Assembly: GCA_902774815.1 (NCBI GenBank)
Contig: CACYJV010000011.1
Location: forward strand, 1-64,000
Source of the DNA: an uncultured Prevotellaceae bacterium
GTDB lineage: Bacteria; Bacteroidota; Bacteroidia; Bacteroidales; Bacteroidaceae
Length of the DNA: 64,000 nucleotides
Direction: 5' to 3'
The notes below the pieces were generated by a model. The model was given only the letters and a program-made list of their open reading frames with translations, made no database searches and was not told the origin of the DNA. Within the stretch, counting starts at the first letter, position 1; each line of letters opens with the position of its first letter. Below are positions 46,541 through 53,867 of this stretch, piece by piece. The position numbers were made by a program, and so were the translations under genes.

Positions 46541-47704
46541 TTATTTTGTCGAGAACTTGTATACGCAATGGCTGTAGTACTTCTCGCCGGGCTTCAGATA
46601 GGGGCTGGGCCAGCCTTTAGCCACCTTGTTGGGTGAGTCGGGATACTTCTGGGTTTCAAGGCAGACGCTCACTTGCTTCGGATACTTGATGCCATTCTTG
46701 CAAGTGATACCTGTACCTTGGAAGTTACCGGTGTATACCTGTATACCAGGCTCGTTGGTATATACCTGCAGGAAGATACCAGTGTTCTCGGCATAGAGGC
46801 TTGCTGCTACCATCTGGTCGTTGCCCTTACCGTCCTTATAGGTGTTGAGCACATAGTTGTGGTCGTAGCCGCCAGCATATTTAATCTGATGCTCAGTGGT
46901 GTCGGCAATCATCTCATAGAGAGCGCGTGGCTTTCTGTAGTCAAGCGACGAACCATAGACATCGCGCATTTCGCCAGTGGTCATGTAGGTGGTGTCGATA
47001 GGAGTCATCTTGTCGGCGTTCACCATCAGGATCATGTTCGTGCCAGGCTGAGAGGGATCACCCGTCAGCGTGAAGTACGAGTGGTTGCACATGTTGATGA
47101 CAGTCTCCTTGTCGGTCGTAGCCTCGTATGTGCAGTCAAGAGCGTTGTCGTCGGTCAGCTTGTAGGTTGCTGTTGCTGTGACAGTGCCAGGGAAATTGTT
47201 GTCGCCATCGGGCGAAACGATCGTCAGCTTCAAGGTCTGCTTGTCAATCTGCTCAGCATCGAAAACCTGATATTGCCATCCCGAAGGACCTCCGTGCAGG
47301 CAGTGGCCGAAGTTGTTGACGGGCAACTGAATCTTTTCACCAGCGATGGTTAGCTGGCCTTTGTTGATACGGTTGGCATAACGTCCGATAGTTGCACCGT
47401 AGTCGCTGGGCGAGTTCACACTGTCAGCATATTGTGCAATGTTGTCATATCCAAGCACAACGTCGACGAAGTTACCGTCACGATCAGGCACCATCAAGGA
47501 AACTACTCGTCCGCCGAAGTTAGTGATGCACACCTCGCACCCCTTGTCGTTGGTCAGCGTGTAAAGTTTTACGGGCTTCTCATTGATTACCGTGTCGAAC
47601 TTAGCAGGGTCAAGGCCAGAGAATGTCTTGCCACCATTGCCACACGAAGCCAGCAGCATTGTTGCTGCAGCAGCTCCAAACAGAATGTTTTTTAAGTTAG
47701 CCAT
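46541..47704 (-). CDS. galM: Lipoprotein aldose 1-epimerase (mutarotase)
   Basis: A 387-residue galactose-mutarotase-fold enzyme that interconverts alpha and beta anomers of aldoses. The N-terminus is a lipoprotein signal (LLASC, Cys near residue 21), so it acts outside the inner membrane, before uptake. Motifs: GGRVVSLMVPDRDGNFVDV near 62-80, YANRINKGQLTI near 108, FGHCLHGGPSGWQYQVFD near 133-150 (substrate His), NMCNHSYFTLTGD near 205-217 (catalytic His) and CLETQKYPDSPN near the C-terminus. It is the first gene of the arabinose operon, supplying the anomer for the transporter behind it. Confidence 0.95.
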   Translation of the reverse strand: MANLKNILFGAAAATMLLASCGNGGKTFSGLDPAKFDTVINEKPVKLYTLTNDKGCEVCITNFGGRVVSLMVPDRDGNFVDVVLGYDNIAQYADSVNSPSDYGATIGRYANRINKGQLTIAGEKIQLPVNNFGHCLHGGPSGWQYQVFDAEQIDKQTLKLTIVSPDGDNNFPGTVTATATYKLTDDNALDCTYEATTDKETVINMCNHSYFTLTGDPSQPGTNMILMVNADKMTPIDTTYMTTGEMRDVYGSSLDYRKPRALYEMIADTTEHQIKYAGGYDHNYVLNTYKDGKGNDQMVAASLYAENTGIFLQVYTNEPGIQVYTGNFQGTGITCKNGIKYPKQVSVCLETQKYPDSPNKVAKGWPSPYLKPGEKYYSHCVYKFSTK

Positions 47705-47781
47705 AATTGTTACTTTTGTTGAGATTATTGTTTAAGTTCATTGTTTTATATGGATTGAAATAAGTGCTATAGAGCAAAAAC

Positions 47782-47796
47782 ACACAAATTTGGTGT
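47782..47796. promoter_or_regulatory. Candidate AraR operator at the arabinose promoter
   Basis: ACACAAATTTGGTGT is a 15-base imperfect palindrome (12 of 14 paired positions agree). On the minus strand it follows directly a weak -7 box, TAATTTTA at 47796-47803 (last base differs from TAnnTTTG), 78 bases before galM. A repressor here would cover the transcription start. Assignment to AraR is by position only. Confidence 0.4.
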
Positions 47797-47910
47797 AAAA
47801 TTACAACTTTTTTTTGAAAGACGTGCTCTTTCTTTTGTTTTTTTGCGATGAAATTAAAGATTTTACATTTTTTATGTTTCTGCCTTTTCTTGCATGGGTA
47901 TAAAAAGAAA

Positions 47911-47941
47911 GCGCCAGTTCGACCGAATGTCGAACTGACGC
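47911..47941 (-). terminator. Terminator after the 60-residue protein gene
   Basis: GCGCCAGTTCGAC, CGAAT loop, GTCGAACTGACGC; nearly perfect 13-base arms. On the minus strand the stem is followed by TTTCTTTTTAT, and it lies 29 bases beyond the small gene, separating it from the arabinose promoter. Confidence 0.85.
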
Positions 47942-47969
47942 ATACATCATTAGCAGTGCATGCACATGC

Positions 47970-48152
47970 TTAATCGTCCCACACGCTGGAGGTATTCATG
48001 CGTGCACCGAACTCTCCATCATACTCCTCGTCGCTTGGGATGATGGTCTGGTCGCCCTGTGTGGGATCCAGTGCAGAAGCGGTTTGCATGGTTGCTTCGT
48101 TGCCAACGACAAGTATCTTTGTCAGAGGCATTATATAGCTTGTCTTCTTCAT
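47970..48152 (-). CDS. Small 60-residue Bacteroidales-type protein
   Basis: A 60-residue product with a basic start (MKKTSYIMPLTKILVV), a Thr/Ala/Ser-rich middle and an acidic C-terminus (SDEEYDGEFGARMNTSSVWDD). There is no clear signal peptide, since the hydrophobic stretch is short and interrupted. Prevotella and relatives carry many small proteins with a Lys-rich start, variable middle and an ending of the '...SSxWDD' kind, often near secreted-protein genes; this one fits that impression. It sits 43 bases after the secreted T9SS-type gene with its own terminator behind, so it is probably on the same message. Function unknown. Confidence 0.6.
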   Translation of the reverse strand: MKKTSYIMPLTKILVVGNEATMQTASALDPTQGDQTIIPSDEEYDGEFGARMNTSSVWDD

Positions 48153-48195
48153 ATCACTATAATGGTGTTTGTATGGTGTTTTGTTTTATTATTGC

Positions 48196-50118
48196 TTATT
48201 TCACAACAACCTTGCGGCCATTGATGATGTTGATACCACGCTGGGGCTTGGTGAGCTGCTGACCATTAAGGTTGTAGATGGTCTCAACAGTGTTAGCCTT
48301 TGTCTCGATACCCTCAATAGCGGTAACTTCCTGACCGTCAATCACGATGCGTGCACCGGCAGCAGGCAGTTCGAAGTATCCACGGAATCCCTTCATGCTG
48401 GCATTTGAAGAACCTTTCTTCACGTGGCCATCAGGGGTGATACCATACTTGTCAGTCATCTCGCCCTTGGCAACGGGTGCATAAGTAGCCTTGAAGGTTG
48501 CACCACCAAAAGCAACCTCAGCTGCTTCGGTAGCCTCAACATTGACCTGCTGGAACTCGAAGTTGCCGTTTGCCTCGGCTACCTCACCTACATAAAGCAC
48601 GTAGGGCTTGCCAGCCTCGAGGGCAGTAGCGGGAGTGAAGCTGATGTTGCCGTCAGCATAGCCATTGAAAGCATAAGCCTTGGCGTCAGCACCGAACACG
48701 CTCAGGTCCTCAACAGCGAAAGGCAGAGCGATGGTGTTCCATCCAGCCTTGGCTGTGTACTTCAGCGTTACGTCCTGTACACCAGCTGTAAGACCCTCGG
48801 CAGCAACAGTCTCGTCGAGAACAGTTGCCTCAGAAGCGAAGTTGAAGCCGTAGACCCAGTCAATTGCAACATCACAGATTTCGAACTTTACATAGTAATT
48901 ACCAGCGGGAATACCATTGAAAGAGAAAGTCTGAGCGCTAGTTGAGAAATTGTAAGAAGAGAAGGTTTTAACTGAAGTCCAGTTTTCTTTGTCTGCCGAA
49001 TATGAAACAATTATCATAGCATCGGAAGATCCATTACGCTTATATACATTGAAGTAGAACTTTTCGTTTTCACCCTTAACACTCAGTTTCGGCGTAATAG
49101 CATACTTTGACTCGTTGGTGTTGGCATATTCGTAAAGTGTGCTGTTGTAGAACATCAGACGGCCAAAACCATCGGTACTACCAGTAACGCTGAGGTCAAG
49201 TTCCCAACCAGGAAGATCGCTCGAAGTGACAGGTCTGTAATCATCAACAAAGTCCTCAAAGAACTTTCCTTCTTTATCCATCACGTCGCCTTTGAAGTTG
49301 GCGGTAAAGGTCTTAATTACTTCCTCACCGTTCTTGCCAGTGATAGTGAGAGTGCCTTCTGAATCACCCATTGGTGCAGTTACGGTGATAGCCTGCTGTT
49401 GACCAGCCTCTAATGACAGCATAGAAGAGCTAACGGTATATCCACCTGTTACCTCGGCTTCAACGGTGAGCACACCTCTTTCAGTATTTTTCACATAATA
49501 TGTATAAGAAGGAGCTGCATTTACTAATCCGAAATCATTTGTGCGTCCTGAAGTAGCAGTTGATCCATATGCATCAGAATAAACTGCCATATTAGGAATC
49601 TCATATATGTCGGTTGATTTGAAGTTTGTAAAGAATACGTAGAAGCATTCCAGTTTTACGTAATAATCACCTTCAACACTAAACTCCTTTGTTGTAATGT
49701 CTTCTGCGCTCCAACCTGTCGCAGCTATTTTTTCTGTCAAATCCTCTAATTCCGTCCACGTTTGTTTCTCATCGGTCGAAATATATGCCTTCAGGCGGAC
49801 ATTGTCACTACCACTATATCCGGTAATGGTAAGAGTTTGTAAATTCGATGATGCAGTAATCTTTGGTGTGATGAGATCTGTATTTGCAGTTGCATTATCA
49901 TAGTCGTAGATACCTGCGCCATAGAACTTCCATCTGCCATTCTCTACTTCCCAACCAAGGCCGGTCAAAATTTCATGAACATCTCCATCTTCTGGTCCTT
50001 TAAATGATTGATTGATTGCTGCCATAGCAGACGAACCTCCCCCTGCAAGCAAGGCGACGACGAAAGAGAGCATAAACAACCCCCTTTTCTTGAAAGTAAA
50101 AATACTTCTCATGATCAT
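48196..50118 (-). CDS. Secreted protein with adhesin-like jelly rolls and T9SS C-terminal signal
   Basis: A 640-residue exported protein. A basic signal region ends near residue 33 (SSAMAA). Two similar beta-sandwich modules follow, about 35-185 (GWEVENGRWKFYGAGIYDYD) and 285-440 (GWELDLSVTGSTDGFGRLMFYN), resembling cleaved-adhesin/choice-of-anchor domains; an Ig-like segment lies between (about 200-275). A third region (about 455-600) starts VTLKYTAKAGWNTIALPF. The C-terminus, IYNLNGQQLTKPQRGINIIN followed by GRKVVVK, is the Prevotella form of the type IX secretion sorting domain, so the protein should be carried across the outer membrane and attached to the surface. Ligand unknown. Confidence 0.82.
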   Translation of the reverse strand: MIMRSIFTFKKRGLFMLSFVVALLAGGGSSAMAAINQSFKGPEDGDVHEILTGLGWEVENGRWKFYGAGIYDYDNATANTDLITPKITASSNLQTLTITGYSGSDNVRLKAYISTDEKQTWTELEDLTEKIAATGWSAEDITTKEFSVEGDYYVKLECFYVFFTNFKSTDIYEIPNMAVYSDAYGSTATSGRTNDFGLVNAAPSYTYYVKNTERGVLTVEAEVTGGYTVSSSMLSLEAGQQQAITVTAPMGDSEGTLTITGKNGEEVIKTFTANFKGDVMDKEGKFFEDFVDDYRPVTSSDLPGWELDLSVTGSTDGFGRLMFYNSTLYEYANTNESKYAITPKLSVKGENEKFYFNVYKRNGSSDAMIIVSYSADKENWTSVKTFSSYNFSTSAQTFSFNGIPAGNYYVKFEICDVAIDWVYGFNFASEATVLDETVAAEGLTAGVQDVTLKYTAKAGWNTIALPFAVEDLSVFGADAKAYAFNGYADGNISFTPATALEAGKPYVLYVGEVAEANGNFEFQQVNVEATEAAEVAFGGATFKATYAPVAKGEMTDKYGITPDGHVKKGSSNASMKGFRGYFELPAAGARIVIDGQEVTAIEGIETKANTVETIYNLNGQQLTKPQRGINIINGRKVVVK

Positions 50119-50161
50119 TGTTTTTTATAACGTTTTTCTTATCGTTGTTTTTTTGCGGCTG

Positions 50162-50169
50162 CAAAATTA
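50162..50169 (-). promoter_or_regulatory. -7 box for the T9SS-type protein gene
   Basis: Minus-strand TAATTTTG, 43 bases before the start codon. Confidence 0.55.
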
Positions 50170-50288
50170 CTCAAAAATTTATACATATTATATACAGTCT
50201 TCGGATTATTTTTCCACAGTCCTGATAACTTAATGATTTTTAACAGTAAAGGGCTTTTGTTTCAGGACTAATTGGGGTATAAGACAAC

Positions 50289-50328
50289 AAAAAAGCATAG
50301 CTTTGCACGATGAAAGCTATGCTTTTTT
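50289..50328 (-). terminator. Terminator after clpC, built from two 22-bp-array cores
   Basis: AAAAAAGCATAGCTTT (50289-50304), eight-base loop, AAAGCTATGCTTTTTT (50313-50328): a perfect 16-pair stem with A/T runs suited to termination in both directions. Each arm contains the AAGCATAGCTT core of the 22-bp arrays in opposite orientation, 21 bases apart. Confidence 0.88.
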
Positions 50329-50369
50329 CCTTCTAAACAGGTGCGTTTTATACTTCAAACGCATGACTT

Positions 50370-52907
50370 CTATTCAAACACCAGTTCGTCCTTCTCGGGA
50401 TGCTTGCTGATGTTGATGGTGGAGCCTTGTGCGAGTTCGCCATCGATGATGCGCTCGCACACGCCGTCTTCGATGTAGTTTTGAATGGCACGCTTCAGAG
50501 GTCGTGCTCCAAACTGGACGTCGTAGCCTTTAGTTGCGACAAATTCTTTGGCTTCGTCGCTGATGTTTACCTGATAGCCCATCTGCCCAATGCGTTCATA
50601 GAGTCCCTTCAACTCTATGTCAACAATACGCTTGATGGCCTCCAGGTCGAGCTGATCGAAGGTAACAATCTCGTCGAGTCGGTTCAGAAACTCCGGTGCA
50701 AATTGCTTCGAGAGGGCTTTCTGGATAATGGATCGTGCGTACTCTTTGTCGCGGTCGTCGATGCTTAGCCCCATCTGTCCGCCAGCCGTGAAGCCCACGC
50801 CGCGCCCGAACTCCTTCAACTGTCGGGTTCCTGCGTTGGACGTCATGATAATCACGGTGTTACGGAAATCAACCAAACGACCGTTACCATCGGTGAGTCG
50901 TCCCTCGTCAAGCACCTGCAAGAGCATGTTATAGACGTTCGGATGAGCCTTTTCAATCTCGTCAAGCAGTACGATGGAGTAGGGCTTACGGCGCACTCGC
51001 TCTGTGAGTTGGCCGCCTTCCTCATAACCTACGTATCCCGGAGGTGCGCCAATGAGTCGCGAAGTGTTGAAAGCCTCGGTATATTCGCTCATGTCGATGC
51101 GAATTAAAGCTTCGGACGAACCAAACATGAACTCAGCCAGTTTCTTGGCCAAATAGGTCTTACCAACGCCCGTCGGTCCCAAGAACATGAATACGCCAAT
51201 GGGATGATTAGGTTCACGCAGTCCAACACGGTTGCGCTGAATGGCCTTCACTATCTTGTCGATAGCCGGATCCTGCGCCACTACGGCACGTTTCAGCTCG
51301 TCGGCCATGCCTTTCAGCCTGATGCCTTCAGCCTCAGCCATGCGCTGTACGGGCACACCCGTCATCATTGAAACCACATCGGCCACTTCCTGTTCGCTGA
51401 CGGTCTCGCGCGTTGCGGCATCGCCACGGCTCCATTGCTTCTGCAGTTCAGCCAGTTCGCGTTCCAGTTGAGTCTGCCGGTCGCGGTAACCAGCAGCCAG
51501 TTCAAAGTTCTGATTGCGAACGGCAGCCTGCTTCTTTTCCTTGATGAAGCCAATCTCTTTCTCCTTCTCGACGATGGCAGGCGGCACTTCTGCATGCTGC
51601 AGATGCACACGTGAACCCGTTTCGTCGAGTGCGTCGATGGCCTTGTCAGGGAAGAAACGGTCGTTGACATAGCGGTCTGTCAGTTTGACACATGCCTCGA
51701 GAGCCTCGTCCGTGTAGTTTACGTGGTGATGTTCCTCGTATCGATCCTTGATATTATGCAGAATCTGGAGCGTCTGTTCGGGTGTAGTCGGCTCCACGAT
51801 GACCTTCTGGAAGCGGCGTTCCAGCGCGCCATCCTTTTCTATGGAGTTGCGATACTCGTCGAGTGTCGTTGCACCGATGCATTGAATGGTGCCACGGGCC
51901 AATGCTGGTTTCATGATATTGGCGGCATCCATGCTTCCAGGTGTTGAGCCTGCACCTATCATGGTGTGTATCTCGTCGATAAAGACAATGATATCGGGGT
52001 TTTGTTCAAGTTCCTTGATGAGTGCTTTGATGCGCTCTTCAAACTGTCCGCGATACTTTGTGCCAGCCACTATCGACGTCATGTCGAGGTTGACTAGGCG
52101 CTTTCCGAAGAGTACGGGCGACGTGCGCCGGCGTGCAATGAGTTGTGCCAGCCCTTCGACGATGGCACTTTTACCCACACCAGGTTCACCGATGAGGATA
52201 GGATTGTTCTTCTTACGGCGGCACAGGATTTCAACAACGCGCTGTATTTCGCGTTCACGTCCCACAACGGGGTCGAGTTTTCCTTCCAACGCAGCCTGCG
52301 TGAGGTCGGTAGAGAAGTTGTCGAGCACGGGTGTCTTGGTCTCGCCTTTCTTGGTCTGCGTGGCAGTTTGGTTGCTGGGACCGTTGCCGGCGTTTCCTCC
52401 CGTTGTCATCTCGTCGTCGTCCTCATCCTCGTCTTCGTCGGGCAGTCCTATGCCGTTTTGAGTAGGCTTTGCCTGAGCTTTCAGATAGGTAATGGTGTCT
52501 GTGTATGTCATATTGTTGGTTTCAAGTATTTCTTTGGCGCCGTTGTTCACGGAGTCATGTAGAATGGCAAGTAGCAGATGTTCGACATCCACCACCTGCG
52601 TATGCTGAATACGTGCCTCAAGTACGGCCAATTTCAGAATGTTGCTGGCACGTTCGTTGAGCACGAGGTCGCGTGTGTTGAGAGGCCGGCTGAGCATGTC
52701 GTCCTTGACGCGCATTTCCAGTTCGGCTTTCACCGCCTGCACGTCGACGCCCTGTCGGTAGAATAGTTCCATGATAGAGTCGCTATGCTCGCGCATGATA
52801 CCAAGCAACAAGTGCTCTGGACCCACCGATTGGCTGGCCAGACGTGTTGCTTCCTCCCTGCTGAAGGCGAGCACTTGCGATACCTTTGGCGAAAACTGGC
52901 TTGTCAT
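50370..52907 (-). CDS. clpC: ATP-dependent Clp protease ATPase subunit ClpC
   Basis: An 845-residue class I Hsp100 unfoldase. Clp N-domain about 1-145 (two repeats, SPKVSQVLAFSREEATRLA and RASNILKLAVLEARI); an acidic linker DEDEDEDDDE near 155; AAA D1 with Walker A GEPGVGKSAI near 237-246; a middle domain with the UVR-like QNFELAAGYRDRQTQLE; AAA D2 with Walker A GPTGVGKTYL near 572-581. It lacks the long ClpB coiled coil, which favours ClpC over ClpB, so partnership with ClpP is expected. ATG 52907 is chosen because MTSQFSPKVSQVL is the family start; the frame to 53135 covers the neighbouring gene. A 16-pair terminator follows. Confidence 0.93.
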   Translation of the reverse strand: MTSQFSPKVSQVLAFSREEATRLASQSVGPEHLLLGIMREHSDSIMELFYRQGVDVQAVKAELEMRVKDDMLSRPLNTRDLVLNERASNILKLAVLEARIQHTQVVDVEHLLLAILHDSVNNGAKEILETNNMTYTDTITYLKAQAKPTQNGIGLPDEDEDEDDDEMTTGGNAGNGPSNQTATQTKKGETKTPVLDNFSTDLTQAALEGKLDPVVGREREIQRVVEILCRRKKNNPILIGEPGVGKSAIVEGLAQLIARRRTSPVLFGKRLVNLDMTSIVAGTKYRGQFEERIKALIKELEQNPDIIVFIDEIHTMIGAGSTPGSMDAANIMKPALARGTIQCIGATTLDEYRNSIEKDGALERRFQKVIVEPTTPEQTLQILHNIKDRYEEHHHVNYTDEALEACVKLTDRYVNDRFFPDKAIDALDETGSRVHLQHAEVPPAIVEKEKEIGFIKEKKQAAVRNQNFELAAGYRDRQTQLERELAELQKQWSRGDAATRETVSEQEVADVVSMMTGVPVQRMAEAEGIRLKGMADELKRAVVAQDPAIDKIVKAIQRNRVGLREPNHPIGVFMFLGPTGVGKTYLAKKLAEFMFGSSEALIRIDMSEYTEAFNTSRLIGAPPGYVGYEEGGQLTERVRRKPYSIVLLDEIEKAHPNVYNMLLQVLDEGRLTDGNGRLVDFRNTVIIMTSNAGTRQLKEFGRGVGFTAGGQMGLSIDDRDKEYARSIIQKALSKQFAPEFLNRLDEIVTFDQLDLEAIKRIVDIELKGLYERIGQMGYQVNISDEAKEFVATKGYDVQFGARPLKRAIQNYIEDGVCERIIDGELAQGSTINISKHPEKDELVFE

Positions 52908-53007
52908 GTTTCTAATGTCTGTTTTTGATGAATGCTTAATACCTATTGATAGATTTAGCGATCTGTATACAAAGAGCAACTTGCAAACAGCGTGCCAATT
53001 TTTGCTG

Positions 53008-53775
53008 TCAGTCTTGCTGACGGCGGAATTCTGCACAAGTAATAGCTGTGGCAATGGCCACATTAAGGCTGTCGGCAGTCTGCCGACCTGCCGGATAGTT
53101 AGGAATGAGCAGCTTATGGCTGAGCCTTTTGGCAATCTCCGGCGTGATGCCCTTACCTTCGTTGCCCATCACGATGATGCCTCTTGGCTCCAACTTCTTC
53201 TGGTATATGTTTTCTCCATCGAGCATAGTGCCATAGACAGGAGTACCTTTAGGCAGCGAGTCGATGAAGTCTGTCATGTCCATATATAAAATATGTACGC
53301 GCGAGAGACTGCCCATCGTGGCTTGTACCACCTTTGGGTTGTAGGCATCTGCCGTGTCGGTGCTGCACACGATGGTGCCAATACCGAACCAGTCGGCAAT
53401 ACGGATGATGGTACCCAGGTTGCCAGGATCCTGTACGCCGTCGAGTGCGAGGATCAGTTGGTCAGGATCGGGCAGGGTAGACGACTGTGGTATCGGGAAA
53501 ACGGCCAAAACCTGTTGGGGATGTTGCAGGAAGCTGAGCTTGCGCAATTCATCGTCGCTCACTTCAGAGACGATGCATGAACTGCCAATAGTGCCCTTCA
53601 GCACGTGTGCGTGGTCCTCTATCCACTGGCTTGTGGCAAACACCTCACGAGGTTTCATCACCTCCATCAGGTCGCCAACCACCTTGGGACCTTCTGCAAC
53701 GAATGCCCCTTCCAGCCGTCGATACTTCTTTTGTTCGAGCGAGCGCACATATTTTATTTTCGCTTTGCTTATCAT
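53008..53775 (-). CDS. TrmH/SpoU-family RNA 2'-O-methyltransferase
   Basis: A 255-residue SPOUT methyltransferase. An N-terminal substrate-binding region (KIKYVRSLEQKKYRR, EGAFVAEGPKVV) precedes the knotted catalytic domain, with motif 1 LDGVQDPGNLGTIIRIADWFG, motif 2 IVMGNEGKGI and motif 3 IPNYPAGRQTADSLNVAIATAI. These enzymes methylate ribose 2'-OH in rRNA or tRNA; the site is not predictable. The ATG at 53775 gives MISKAKIKYVRSL, the normal start; the frame to 53811 is promoter sequence. A perfect TACCTTTG box ends only six bases before this ATG, so the mRNA is probably leaderless. Divergent from tamL, 92 bases between start codons. Confidence 0.9.
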   Translation of the reverse strand: MISKAKIKYVRSLEQKKYRRLEGAFVAEGPKVVGDLMEVMKPREVFATSQWIEDHAHVLKGTIGSSCIVSEVSDDELRKLSFLQHPQQVLAVFPIPQSSTLPDPDQLILALDGVQDPGNLGTIIRIADWFGIGTIVCSTDTADAYNPKVVQATMGSLSRVHILYMDMTDFIDSLPKGTPVYGTMLDGENIYQKKLEPRGIIVMGNEGKGITPEIAKRLSHKLLIPNYPAGRQTADSLNVAIATAITCAEFRRQQD

Positions 53776-53781
53776 CGGCGA

Positions 53782-53812
53782 CAAAGGTACAAATAAAAGT
53801 TGAAAGTTCAAA
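53782..53812 (-). promoter_or_regulatory. Promoter of the TrmH gene abutting its ATG
   Basis: Minus strand: TTTG (53809-53812), a 19-base spacer AACTTTCAACTTTTATTTG and TACCTTTG (53782-53789). The spacer is identical to that of the rlmL promoter region. Heptamer units run from 53797 to 53831. The box ends six bases before the start codon. Confidence 0.75.
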
Positions 53813-53855
53813 GTTGAAAGTTGGAAGTTTTAGTGGATAGTTCATAATTTTTTAG

Positions 53856-53863
53856 TAATTTTG
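53856..53863 (+). promoter_or_regulatory. -7 box abutting the tamL start
   Basis: TAATTTTG ends four bases before the GTG start at 53868, predicting transcription beginning at the start codon. No TTTG is found at the expected -33 position. Confidence 0.5.
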
Positions 53864-53867
53864 TGGC

